Under the pieces are notes generated by a model, which saw only the letters and a list, made by a program, of their open reading frames with translations, searched no databases and was not told the origin of the DNA. Positions 6,759-14,952 of a stretch of DNA of 15,188 nt are shown piece after piece; within the stretch, counting starts at the first letter, position 1, and every line of letters begins with the position of its first letter. Location of the stretch: positions 1 through 15,188 of the forward strand of contig JAUVYS010000018.1 in the NCBI GenBank assembly GCA_030602965.1. Direction: 5' to 3'. Position numbers and translations under genes: made by a program. The DNA comes from Candidatus Bathyarchaeota archaeon. Lineage in GTDB: Archaea > Thermoproteota > Bathyarchaeia > RBG-16-48-13 > JAGMEO01.

Positions 6759-8798
6759 CTAAGTCCTCTTATATTCTCCAGATCTGGGGGAGTAAATTGT
6801 TCCATCTTTTGCAAGTTGCCCTACTAATCTACGTGCTTCTGCAGGGTTAAGGTCATACTCTTTTTCCAGTCTCTCGAATAGCTCTTCCCCTTTGATGGAT
6901 CCTGTGAGTTTCTCCATTTCTATGATTGTTGAAAGAACAATCTGAAGCTTGTCTCTTACACTCTTTGATTTCCCTGTCATTATGACGTCGATGTCGTATT
7001 TTCCTGAGGCTATGTCTATTCCAACTTGATCTAGAGAGATCTTCATGAGGAGAATTGCTGTCTGCGCGTCTTCGATTGTAATTTTCTCACTTAGTGCAAC
7101 GCGAGCTCTCGCTTCAGCCAACCTTATTAAAGACTCTAGTTGTCTTGGAGTTATTGCAATTGGAGAATCACTGCTTTCAGAAGCTGAACGCATCATAAGA
7201 TAGAACTCCTGTAACCTCTGCACAGCCTCTTCAGACAACACTGGATTGATCTGCTTAGCATAACCAATATACTTTCTGAACATGTCAGGTGTAATCGGTG
7301 GCTGAACAGGTGTTGTTCCAGTTTTATGAATGGTCAATATGTGTTCTGCCATTCTTTCATCCATTTTCGATTCAGGTTCATCTCTTATGATGAAGATGAG
7401 ATCGAATCTAGAAAGGATTGTAACTGGCAGCTGCACATTTTCCGCGATGGTGCGGTATGCATCGTATCTTCCGAGTGTTGGGTTGCCTGCGGCGAGAATA
7501 GAAGCTCGGGCATTTAGCGTTGCGACGATACCTCCCTTCGCTATTGACACAGTCTGCTGTTCCATTGCCTCGTGAATGGCTACCCTGTCTTCTTTTCTCA
7601 TCTTGTCAATCTCATCTATACAGCACACCCCTTTATCTGCCAAGACGAGGGCCCCAGCTTCCAATGTCATTCCTCCGCCTTTATCTTGGAGCACTGCAGC
7701 GGTCAAACCAGCTGCGGTTGAACCCCTTCCACTAGTGTATAAGCCTCTTGGAGCAACTTTTGACACGTACTGTAGCATCTGGCTTTTTGCTGTTCCAGGG
7801 TCACCGATGAAAAGAACGTTAATGTCTCCTCTAATCCTTATACCGTCAGGAAGTAATTTTTGTACTCCACTGAACAGAAGATACATTATTGCCTCTTTCA
7901 AATGGTCATAGCCATAGATGGATGGCGCTACTGAACTGATCAGTTTAGTATGAATAAGAGGGTCTTTTGAGAGCTCAATAATTTTGCGTTCTTCCTCTGG
8001 TGAGATTTGAACAACCTCATATTCTTTTCCTGAGACGTTTACAAAGTTTCCTTCTATGTAGAGATTGAACGTTCTCAGTTTACTTCGTCCATAGACTTGA
8101 ACTGCTCTCACGATTCCTGTGGTGGAGACTCTGTCTCCTGGCCTAGCGATGTCAACAAGATCATCAAATAATTTCACGTCCAACCATCTTGGTAGTTGAC
8201 CTGGCGGAAGGTCTTCTGGCTTCTCTTGAATCCTGATCTCTTGTGAATCCATGAATTCAGACTTTCTTTCCAGTAGATCGCATGAACCAATACGCTTGCA
8301 ATCAGGACACACAGGCGTCTCTAAGAATGTGCCTTTCTGCTCTACAGAGAATTCATGTTTACATTTTCTACATTTGAAAACTGCTTTAATTATGAGAGGT
8401 TGAATAGTTGACGCTCTGACTAAGATTCCATCAACCATTATCAACTTTCCCATGTGATCTGATCCAATTGTTCGCATCTGGATTGTATCTGGAAGAGCTC
8501 TAAATCTGACAATTACCTTTCCAACTTTCTCAGAGTAATCAGGGGCTTCAATCTTGAGCTGCGCCCACGCTGCATCGTTTATGTAGTTCATAACATCGTC
8601 GGGTGTGTCAATGATGCCTCGAGCTAACTCTGAGTTGTAGGTCATCAATTCACCAAAATCTACTATGATAAACTTAGCACCACTAACAGCCATCTGCGAT
8701 AATCTCTGTCTATATTTGAACATACCGTCTTCTGTAGTGAATGAACCTAGAAAGTTTTGAAATTGTTCCATTGGATTTAGAGTCTTTGCCTCGGTCAT
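6759..8798 (-). CDS. mcm: Replicative minichromosome maintenance helicase MCM
   Basis: MCM is the hexameric 3' to 5' helicase that unwinds the replication fork in Archaea and works with GINS and the GAN/Cdc45 nuclease-like protein. The protein is 679 residues, the usual size. The N-terminal domain includes a zinc-binding set C143-x2-C146 and C164-x2-C167. The AAA+ domain shows Walker A GDPGTAKS (332-339), Walker B CIDEID (393-398), sensor-1 GNP around N439 and the arginine finger SRFD (R464). A C-terminal winged-helix segment completes it (about 600-679). The ATG at 8798 overlaps the gins23 stop as ATGA, so translation is probably coupled. There is no intein, a common insertion in this gene. 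Confidence 0.98.
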   Translation of the reverse strand: MTEAKTLNPMEQFQNFLGSFTTEDGMFKYRQRLSQMAVSGAKFIIVDFGELMTYNSELARGIIDTPDDVMNYINDAAWAQLKIEAPDYSEKVGKVIVRFRALPDTIQMRTIGSDHMGKLIMVDGILVRASTIQPLIIKAVFKCRKCKHEFSVEQKGTFLETPVCPDCKRIGSCDLLERKSEFMDSQEIRIQEKPEDLPPGQLPRWLDVKLFDDLVDIARPGDRVSTTGIVRAVQVYGRSKLRTFNLYIEGNFVNVSGKEYEVVQISPEEERKIIELSKDPLIHTKLISSVAPSIYGYDHLKEAIMYLLFSGVQKLLPDGIRIRGDINVLFIGDPGTAKSQMLQYVSKVAPRGLYTSGRGSTAAGLTAAVLQDKGGGMTLEAGALVLADKGVCCIDEIDKMRKEDRVAIHEAMEQQTVSIAKGGIVATLNARASILAAGNPTLGRYDAYRTIAENVQLPVTILSRFDLIFIIRDEPESKMDERMAEHILTIHKTGTTPVQPPITPDMFRKYIGYAKQINPVLSEEAVQRLQEFYLMMRSASESSDSPIAITPRQLESLIRLAEARARVALSEKITIEDAQTAILLMKISLDQVGIDIASGKYDIDVIMTGKSKSVRDKLQIVLSTIIEMEKLTGSIKGEELFERLEKEYDLNPAEARRLVGQLAKDGTIYSPRSGEYKRT

Positions 8799-9361
8799 TT
8801 AGAACTGTCCAACCTCAATATTTTCTTCTTCCACTCAGACACTAAAGAATACACTGCGTCATACAAAATCCTTTCTTCTAGCGACATTGTCTGAAGAACC
8901 GTATCTGTTTGAACCGGGAAGGCAGCTAAGTTAACAAGTTTTTTCAATCTACACTCAACGATGTCCTGAGAAAGCCTCTTGGCTTTAGCATATTTTTCAG
9001 AGGAAGAAACATCCTTTACAGCCTTTTCCTCAAGAAGTACAAGGAACCTCCGCAATCTAGGATAGAAATGTTCAGGTAAGGTGGAAAGCCGCATCCCAGG
9101 CTGGATGGGCTCTTTCCACTGAATCTTGTTAAGTGAAACAAGATCCATAGGATAACCCTCAAGGAATCTGACAAAACCTGATTTAATAAGTTCCCAGGCA
9201 ATCCAATATTTTACTTTAAATTCTTTACCTTCATCATAAGATCCAACAACTGTTCCCGCTATCTCAATTTCCGGAACATGTTTAACCGCAACAACCGGAG
9301 TGGGTGTATTCTCAAATTCAAAATCTAAGTCTTCAACACTGTACAACGGTGAACCGTTCAA
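8795..9361 (-). CDS. gins23: GINS complex subunit Gins23 (Psf2/Psf3-like)
   Basis: GINS is the tetrameric factor that joins and stimulates the MCM helicase. The 188-residue protein starts with the small beta-rich B domain (about 20-67, containing VPEIEIAGTVVG and KYWIAWELIKSGFV). The helical A domain follows (about 75-185). That B-then-A order marks the Psf2/Psf3 or Gins23 class; Gins51 has the reverse order. The gene directly precedes mcm with a 4-nt overlap, an arrangement known from Sulfolobus and relatives. The TTG start at 9361 has a GAGGT ribosome-binding site 8 nt upstream. The identification rests on the domain order, the WxAxxL motif and the context, since GINS sequences diverge quickly. 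Confidence 0.9.
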   Translation of the reverse strand: MNGSPLYSVEDLDFEFENTPTPVVAVKHVPEIEIAGTVVGSYDEGKEFKVKYWIAWELIKSGFVRFLEGYPMDLVSLNKIQWKEPIQPGMRLSTLPEHFYPRLRRFLVLLEEKAVKDVSSSEKYAKAKRLSQDIVECRLKKLVNLAAFPVQTDTVLQTMSLEERILYDAVYSLVSEWKKKILRLDSSK

Positions 9362-9573
9362 AACAATTTACCTCTTTTTATACAAAATAAGGCACAAAGA
9401 TAATAATCTTTCATCTCTTATTGCTGTGCGCTTACTCAGGGGTATTATTAGATTTTCATATTGTACAGTTTGAGGTGAATTTAATACCTGTTGTGATAGT
9501 TGAAATGCGGGAAGGTCGAACAGACAAACAAAAAAGATTTAATTAGAAGAGAACAATAGGTTGAATTAAGAAA
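9362..9573. promoter_or_regulatory. Divergent promoter region between gins23 and the M48 gene
   Basis: These 212 bases separate two divergent genes. On the plus strand, AAAAAGATTTAATTAG (about 9530-9545) is a good TATA candidate about 34 nt before the ATG of the M48 gene. On the minus strand, an AT-rich TATAAAAA element lies just upstream of the gins23 ribosome-binding site. It is close to the start, so the true promoter may lie further out in the T/A-rich segment around 9395-9415. I looked for origin recognition-box-like repeats and saw none. Confidence 0.45.
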
Positions 9574-11028
9574 ATGCCAGTGACCTATGAGTTAGACACT
9601 GAGGTAACAGAACCACGCCTTACTGACCTATTAAATTTCATTTACACAAAAAGGATTCTTCCAAATCAACGTTTCTTTCTAAACGCACAGATAACAACTG
9701 TTGAGGGGGAACATGTTCTTACTTTCACTGTCTTGGGACCAACTCAAGAATGGTCCATACATGTCGAGATCGTGGGTAGAAGACCAATCATTGTTCGAAT
9801 GTCTCCGAGTGACGAGACGCTTCCTTCAACCTATCTTGAACAACTAAAAAACAACATAATGCTCGACATCCAAGTATTTGAAGAAACTGTCAGAAAAACA
9901 ACACTACACTTTTCTTGGGTTGAAGGTGAGGAAGTTATCCCAGAGAAAGTAGTAACCAGACAGAGGGGAGCATTTAACAAACTTTTCCTAGATAGTATGC
10001 TTCCTTTGTTTATGCTCTTCATGCTAGCTAGCATGTTCATCTTTTATTCTTTTGGAACGTTTGCTCCACTTTTTCTCGTTGCTTTCCAACTTGTCTTGGT
10101 CATTTTTTCTCCGAAGATTGTTGCAAGAATGGGCGAATGGACAATCACTGAAAGAAATCCTTTCGTCCACCTTTTGAAATACGAGTTGCAAACGAGTGAA
10201 TATGAAGAATTCGGGAAGAAGATTGATCGTCGACGCCTTGTACAAATGAAGAATGAGATATACCAGAGGACCATTGCTTCCAAAGGAGACCTTGATTGCT
10301 TAACAGCTCAAGAAATTTTTAACAGATATGGGTTAGATTGTAAACAGGAAAACTTTTCTTCAAAAAAAGTAAACGTATATGAACTTGTGAAAAAAGGAGC
10401 CGAACTCTACAACGTCAAAGTACCACAAATCGTTGTCTCTAACTCAATGATACCGAACGCAGCTGCCTCTGGTCCAAGCCCAAACTATGGAACCGTGCTC
10501 TTAACTACCGGACTACTTGCACAGCTCGAAGAGGATGAAGTATTCAGTATCTTAGGCCACGAGTTTGCCCACCTAAAAGGCAGAGACCCACTTATCTTAT
10601 TTGGATTACAAATCTCGGAATATCTCTTTCGAGTCTATGTCTTCTTCCCCCTCCTTTACTTACTACCCATCTCGTACTATACACTGTTCATCGCTTTTTA
10701 TTTCCTTTACTTACCACTCGCTTTAGGCCTTGTTTACTTCATAGGAAAATTCTTTGAAGCAAGAGCCGACCTCGAATCAGCTATCAAAGTAGGACAGCCC
10801 AAAGCTTTAGCTGAAGGGCTCAGGAAAATCGGATTCAGAAAATTACAATACGAAAAGATCCCGGCTTACAGAGTACAATCATGGCTATCTTGGGATCCAC
10901 ATCCACCAATCTACTACAGGGTTTCAAGGTTAGAGAAGATGGAGACACCAATAAAAGTTGGGAATACACTAATTCAGTCAATCAAGGATGTTCTTGGAGG
11001 ATTCTTTGAAGCCTTAGGACTAAGATGA
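9574..11028 (+). CDS. Membrane M48-family zinc metalloprotease (HtpX-like)
   Basis: This 484-residue integral membrane peptidase probably degrades damaged or misfolded membrane proteins. The catalytic zinc site is visible as HEFAH (H329, E330, H333), and E395 within FEARAD is the expected third ligand. Two membrane segments lie at about 142-160 and 162-180, and another hydrophobic stretch at about 348-392 precedes the third ligand. HtpX proteins are near 300 residues, so the first 140 residues form an extra soluble domain of mostly beta-strand character that I cannot assign. A charged stretch at about 186-245 follows the first membrane pair. The ATG at 9574 is the only sensible start. The gene stands alone between the replication operons and has its own promoter. 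Confidence 0.88.
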   Translation: MPVTYELDTEVTEPRLTDLLNFIYTKRILPNQRFFLNAQITTVEGEHVLTFTVLGPTQEWSIHVEIVGRRPIIVRMSPSDETLPSTYLEQLKNNIMLDIQVFEETVRKTTLHFSWVEGEEVIPEKVVTRQRGAFNKLFLDSMLPLFMLFMLASMFIFYSFGTFAPLFLVAFQLVLVIFSPKIVARMGEWTITERNPFVHLLKYELQTSEYEEFGKKIDRRRLVQMKNEIYQRTIASKGDLDCLTAQEIFNRYGLDCKQENFSSKKVNVYELVKKGAELYNVKVPQIVVSNSMIPNAAASGPSPNYGTVLLTTGLLAQLEEDEVFSILGHEFAHLKGRDPLILFGLQISEYLFRVYVFFPLLYLLPISYYTLFIAFYFLYLPLALGLVYFIGKFFEARADLESAIKVGQPKALAEGLRKIGFRKLQYEKIPAYRVQSWLSWDPHPPIYYRVSRLEKMETPIKVGNTLIQSIKDVLGGFFEALGLR

Positions 11029-11093
11029 AATACATTTCCGAACACACTCGATTATCAATTTTATAACGGAAGCTTACGAACAGTAAAATACCT

Positions 11094-11107
11094 CGTATAC
11101 CTTATAC
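11094..11107 (+). promoter_or_regulatory. TATA-like element upstream of rfcS
   Basis: The sequence CGTATACCTTATAC lies 23 to 36 nt before the ATG at 11130. No ribosome-binding site precedes that ATG. The spacing suits a leaderless transcript starting at or close to the ATG. Confidence 0.4.
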
Positions 11108-11129
11108 CCAGACTAAACAGAATATTTTC

Positions 11130-12134
11130 ATGGAGGTTACTTTCACGCGTAAAGAAGACGCAGTTATGTGGGTTGAGAAGTATCGACCCAAAAGCCTTGA
11201 TGAAATCATAAATCATAAGAAGACGATTAAGAGTCTAAAGAGCTTCTTGAATACGCCTAGAACTATGCCTCACTTACTATTCGCTGGACCAGCAGGCACT
11301 GGTAAAACGTCAGCTGCTCTTTGTATTGCTCGTCAGCTTTTAGGAAGAACTTGGAGAGATCACACCCTTGAGTTAAATGCTTCTGACGAGAGAGGTATAC
11401 AGATGGTGAGAGAAAGGGTGAAAACTTTCTCCCGTCACGCTACAGGCACGCTCGGAAACATACCCTTCAATTTGATCATTCTTGATGAATCTGACCAGAT
11501 GACGAAAAACGCTCAAACAGCTCTGCGACGTATCATGGAGGCAAATTCTCGGATAAGCCGTTTTATATTGATATGCAACTATTCCAGCAAGATAATTCCA
11601 CCGATCCAGAGCCGATGCGCAATCTTCAGATTCTCCGCTTTAAGTCATGAAGATGTAGCAGAATATCTTTTTAAGATCTCTGAAAAGGAAGGTTTAACTT
11701 TATCAAAAGATGGAGTCAAAGCTATTATTGACTTCTGTAGAGGAGATCTTAGGCGAGCAATAAACACGTTGCAGACGGCTTCAACTCTTGGTAAAGATGT
11801 TGATGAAAAGGTTGTTCTACAAATTGTTGGACAAGCGAGTCCAAAGGAAGTACTTGAGATGATTGAAAAAGCTCTTTCAGGAAACTTTTTAGAAGCAAGA
11901 GCAAAGCTGTATGAACTGTTAAATAAGTATGGACTTTCTGGAACCGATATTATCCGTCAAATTCACAGAGAAGTTTTCAATCTTGATCTCGATGAAAGAG
12001 CAAAGGTTGAACTCGCTGACATCATTGGTGAATATGATTTTCGTCTCGTCGAGGGTGCAAACGAGGATGTTCAGCTTAGTGCTTTGTTGGCACAGTTTAC
12101 AAAGTTCAATGTTGAAAGAGGAAACAGAAATTAA
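11130..12134 (+). CDS. rfcS: Replication factor C small subunit
   Basis: RFC loads the PCNA sliding clamp on primed DNA, and the small subunit forms most of the pentamer. The 334-residue length is typical. Motifs seen are WVEKYRPKSL (14-23), Walker A GPAGTGKT (53-60), Walker B ILDESD (117-122, Ser where Ala or Cys is more usual), sensor-1 N150 and the SRC motif (161-163) carrying the arginine finger. The helical collar domain fills the C terminus. The start could be ATG 11130 or ATG 11166 (just before WVEKYRP). Neither has a clear ribosome-binding site, and I keep 11130 because a TATA-like element is placed for a leaderless start. Its TAA directly abuts the ATG of rfcL. No intein is present. 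Confidence 0.96.
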   Translation: MEVTFTRKEDAVMWVEKYRPKSLDEIINHKKTIKSLKSFLNTPRTMPHLLFAGPAGTGKTSAALCIARQLLGRTWRDHTLELNASDERGIQMVRERVKTFSRHATGTLGNIPFNLIILDESDQMTKNAQTALRRIMEANSRISRFILICNYSSKIIPPIQSRCAIFRFSALSHEDVAEYLFKISEKEGLTLSKDGVKAIIDFCRGDLRRAINTLQTASTLGKDVDEKVVLQIVGQASPKEVLEMIEKALSGNFLEARAKLYELLNKYGLSGTDIIRQIHREVFNLDLDERAKVELADIIGEYDFRLVEGANEDVQLSALLAQFTKFNVERGNRN

Positions 12135-13373
12135 ATGCCAGATGAAATGTGGAGCGAGAAGTATAGACCTGTACACCTATATCAGATCATAGGGAACGAG
12201 AAAGCCAAGTTAACTTTTATCACTTGGCTTAAACACTGGAAACCTGGCAGTAAATCTGTGCTTCTTTACGGTCCCCCCGGCACTGGTAAAACAACCCTCG
12301 TACAAGTTGCTTCTAATGAATTTGGTTACAAACTGATAGAGATGAATGCTAGTGATGTGAGAACTAAGACCGCCATAATGTCCACGGCAGGACCAATAGC
12401 CAGGGAGAGCTCTCTTTATGTAACATTGTACAAAGGAGCCGGATCTATCCTCTTCTTGGATGAGGTTGACGGAATATTTGGACGTGAAGATCGTGGCGGA
12501 ATAGGGGGTCTCCTCAAAATCATCGATGAAACAAATGTGCCCATTATCTTAGCTGCTAATGATCCTTGGAAGCCAAAACTTAGATTGCTCCGTCGTTCAT
12601 GCGAGATGATTCGGTTCTACTATGTGAGACCGTCAAAGATTATTGCTCTATTAAAAAGGATCTGTCAAGAAGAAGGCGTTGAAGCTGAAGCTAAAGCATT
12701 TGCCTTCTTAGCGGAGAAAAGTAGGGGAGATGTTAGATCAGCAATAAATGATCTACAGTCTGTAATAGGAGAAAAAGTACTGAAAGTCCAGGATGTTAAA
12801 AGACTTGGTATGAGAGATAGGAAAATCGACGTTCAGGAAGCTTTAACTGGAATCTTTTTTGCAAAAAATGTTAAAGAAGCAATACAATCTTTCAACAATT
12901 CGAGGATTGACTATGAGATGATGCTTCATACAATACATGACAATTTACCCCTTCAATACTCAGATCCAATAGTATTGGCTTCAGCTTACAATGCTATATC
13001 CCGTGCTGATATATTCTTTGGCAGAATAGCACGCACACAGAACTGGAGTCTCCTGAAATACGCTATTGAACAGATGACAGCGGGTATTTCCACCATTAAA
13101 AAAGAGAAAACCAGCCCGGTTCACTACAGATTTCCACCAAGCAAAATAATGATGTTAGGAAGAACCAAGTCGGAACGAAATCTTAGAAGAGGTATCTGTG
13201 AACGAGTAGGCTTAAAATGCCACGTATCAAGAAAAGCCGCTAACACAGACTTCCTTCCGTTTCTCAAGGTAATCTTCAATAATGACACTGATCTCGCATC
13301 AGAAATCTCATCATGGCTTACGTTAGATGATGAAATGATTGGATACTTAGAAGACATAGGGAGAAACAATTGA
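12135..13373 (+). CDS. rfcL: Replication factor C large subunit
   Basis: This is the large AAA+ subunit of the clamp loader, at 412 residues. It shows WSEKYRP (6-12), Walker A GPPGTGKT (46-53), Walker B LFLDEVD (106-112), and sensor-1 N142 in AANDPW. The region around 154-160 (RRSCEMIRF) stands where small subunits have SRC. The collar and C-terminal helical region follow. The family often ends in a PCNA-interacting box with a Q-x-x-L/I-x-x-FF pattern, but here the tail (YLEDIGRNN) has none that I can see. The ATG at 12135 starts immediately after the rfcS stop, with AGAGG about 13 nt upstream. The 3' end overlaps the next gene by 4 nt. Co-expression of the clamp-loader subunits is therefore likely. 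Confidence 0.95.
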   Translation: MPDEMWSEKYRPVHLYQIIGNEKAKLTFITWLKHWKPGSKSVLLYGPPGTGKTTLVQVASNEFGYKLIEMNASDVRTKTAIMSTAGPIARESSLYVTLYKGAGSILFLDEVDGIFGREDRGGIGGLLKIIDETNVPIILAANDPWKPKLRLLRRSCEMIRFYYVRPSKIIALLKRICQEEGVEAEAKAFAFLAEKSRGDVRSAINDLQSVIGEKVLKVQDVKRLGMRDRKIDVQEALTGIFFAKNVKEAIQSFNNSRIDYEMMLHTIHDNLPLQYSDPIVLASAYNAISRADIFFGRIARTQNWSLLKYAIEQMTAGISTIKKEKTSPVHYRFPPSKIMMLGRTKSERNLRRGICERVGLKCHVSRKAANTDFLPFLKVIFNNDTDLASEISSWLTLDDEMIGYLEDIGRNN

Positions 13374-13735
13374 AAGTAATTACAACAGAAGGGTTCAAAC
13401 TACCGTATCTTGGTAAAGAAAGGTATATAGAACTGCTGCGGATTGGAGTTAGATACGAGAAAAAAACAAGAACCTTCTTCATTCAAGACATTAGTAATGT
13501 AGATCAAATAAAGAAGGTTCTTTCAGAGATTTTGAAGGATGACATAGCTTTTGCTCAGAAGTGTATAATATGTAAAAGCAGATTTGTATGTGAAGAATGT
13601 GAATTCACTGATTATTGTGAAACAAAGAATATTCCAATGTTATGTATCTGCAGAGCATGTTATAGTAAAACCGATTTTGTTGAAGAATATTTTGCCTCTC
13701 TAAAAAATCAAATCAATAACCACATCGCTTCTTGA
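13370..13735 (+). CDS. Unknown eight-cysteine protein, last gene of the rfc operon
   Basis: I do not recognise this 121-residue protein. The N-terminal half (about 1-60) is a plausible small mixed alpha/beta domain containing KLPYLGKERYIELLRIGVRY. The C-terminal half has eight cysteines in 33 residues: C65-x2-C68-x5-C74-x2-C77-x5-C83-x8-C92-x-C94-x2-C97. That spacing could hold two zinc ions or an iron-sulfur cluster with extra cysteines. A mostly hydrophilic helix ends the protein. Its TTG start is embedded in the rfcL stop (TTGA), so translation is probably coupled to the clamp loader. A role in replication or repair is inferred only from this linkage. Alternatives include a nucleic-acid-binding zinc protein or a redox protein. 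Confidence 0.82.
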   Translation: MKVITTEGFKLPYLGKERYIELLRIGVRYEKKTRTFFIQDISNVDQIKKVLSEILKDDIAFAQKCIICKSRFVCEECEFTDYCETKNIPMLCICRACYSKTDFVEEYFASLKNQINNHIAS

Positions 13736-13909
13736 AAGAATTATGTTGGTATTGTGACTTTTGACGTGAAATTCAAAGAAAAAGTGTGGTGAGCTCACGA
13801 ACTCAAGATCAAAATCACAATCTCATATGGGCCAGAGTCGTCATTGCTCACCTGCCATGTAAGAAAGCAAGACTGAAATAAAAACACATCGCACTTTTTT
13901 TAACTCCGT
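13736..13909. terminator. Short convergent intergenic gap with likely terminators
   Basis: This gap separates the rfc operon (+) from a convergent minus-strand gene. On the plus strand a run of seven T bases (13895-13901) could end the rfc transcript. On the minus strand, GTTTTTATTT (13876-13885) could end the UPF0282 transcript. Archaeal transcription often stops at such T tracts without a stem-loop. No gene is seen in the gap. Confidence 0.4.
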
Positions 13910-14899
13910 TTATAAAGGAGGAGATGTTTTCTTCTGTTTTAATCTAGGAAGTTTCGTCCATTTGATAAAAGAATCATCAGGCGGCTTGGTTTTATAGAGT
14001 GTTTCCCTTTTAAATTCCAGAAACTTGTTAGGTTTACCCATAAACTCTGCTGCTGTTACAACTTTGTGCCCAACTTTTTTTGCAGTGTTAAACACGGGTT
14101 TAGAAAGTTCCTTCCATTTTTCGTCTCGTAAAAGATGATGCATAATAATTATTGACGGAATTCTCTTTGCTAATACTGAGAGGTTTTTTATGCCTTTTTG
14201 GATTGCTTTCTCATTTATCTTGAAACCCGTGAGATATGAAGGGGGGCCTCCGATCAAAAGAAGATCTGGATTCTCAATTAAAATCTTGTTCAGCGTTTTA
14301 TCTGACATTGGTCCTTGGACATCTGAGGCATGCATAACTTTCTTCCCGTTATAACTTATGGTCAACATCACCACCCAACCCAGAAATGTGTCTTCTTCTC
14401 CGTGGAAAACTGGTTCAGAAAATTTCAATTGTGTTTTTTCGAAATCGAAGGTTATTCCATCCGCTTTGTGTATTTCCTTCAAGAATTCTCTTGTTGTTTT
14501 TTTGAATAGCCATCCTCTTCTGCGTTGACTTGGGTTAATCTTGCTTCTTGCGCTTTTTGCTAGAACTAGTTTGCCATGGAAGATTCGTTTAGCAGCTTCG
14601 AGATTACTCCAGTTCCAGGTGTAATCAGTAAAAGTAGGCGTGATGTGATCGAAGTGGTAGTGGCTTATAGTGATCACTGTTGCCTGGTCTGCGTATTTTT
14701 CAATTCTGTCACGATTTTCTTTTAGAGCTTTGTATTCAAGTGGATGAGGTAAGGTGAAGACCCTTGAACCCAATGAAACTCCAGGGTCAATCAGCGCATC
14801 TACATTTGGTGTTTCCACAAACGTACACATGGATCTAACTCCGAGACTCTCATCTGCAATAGGAGTAACTGATATTTCTCCCAGAGAGGTTTTGAGCAA
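13910..14899 (-). CDS. UPF0282 family metallo-beta-lactamase-fold hydrolase
   Basis: This 329-residue protein has the metallo-beta-lactamase fold, which usually binds two metal ions and hydrolyses esters, thioesters or phosphodiesters. The N terminus carries the pattern I associate with UPF0282, an archaeal family of unknown substrate (ADESLGVRSM and LIDPGVSLG, about 15-45). The metal-binding signature is H80-x-H82-x-D84-H85 (SHYHFDH). Further candidate ligands are H166, D193 (HASD) and the H254-H255 pair. The C-terminal tail from about 290 is basic and likely disordered. TTG at 14899 is chosen because no ATG, GTG or TTG occurs between it and the upstream in-frame stop; no strong ribosome-binding site is seen. 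The tRNA gene lies 50 nt upstream on the same strand. Confidence 0.88.
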   Translation of the reverse strand: MLKTSLGEISVTPIADESLGVRSMCTFVETPNVDALIDPGVSLGSRVFTLPHPLEYKALKENRDRIEKYADQATVITISHYHFDHITPTFTDYTWNWSNLEAAKRIFHGKLVLAKSARSKINPSQRRRGWLFKKTTREFLKEIHKADGITFDFEKTQLKFSEPVFHGEEDTFLGWVVMLTISYNGKKVMHASDVQGPMSDKTLNKILIENPDLLLIGGPPSYLTGFKINEKAIQKGIKNLSVLAKRIPSIIIMHHLLRDEKWKELSKPVFNTAKKVGHKVVTAAEFMGKPNKFLEFKRETLYKTKPPDDSFIKWTKLPRLKQKKTSPPL

Positions 14900-14952
14900 A
14901 AAGAAAACACCAGTACAATTTTCACATGTATGACAGGTATGATTTCAAGTGG

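Noticed and set aside
7330..7911. Several plus-strand open frames of 60-110 codons inside mcm.
   Set aside because: They lie entirely within a well-supported coding sequence on the other strand and have no recognisable protein features.
9362..9573. A replication origin between gins23 and the M48 gene, given the replication genes around it.
   Set aside because: No repeated origin recognition-box-like motif and no Orc1/Cdc6 gene was seen; the gap looks like an ordinary divergent promoter region.
9831..10283. Overlapping minus-strand frames inside the M48 gene.
   Set aside because: They are shadows of the M48 coding strand, low in complexity and without ribosome-binding sites.
14900..14944. 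An in-frame upstream extension of UPF0282 that would add a cysteine-rich CHTCENC segment.
   Set aside because: There is no ATG, GTG or TTG between the upstream stop and the TTG at 14899, and family members begin near that TTG. The cysteines are probably chance.
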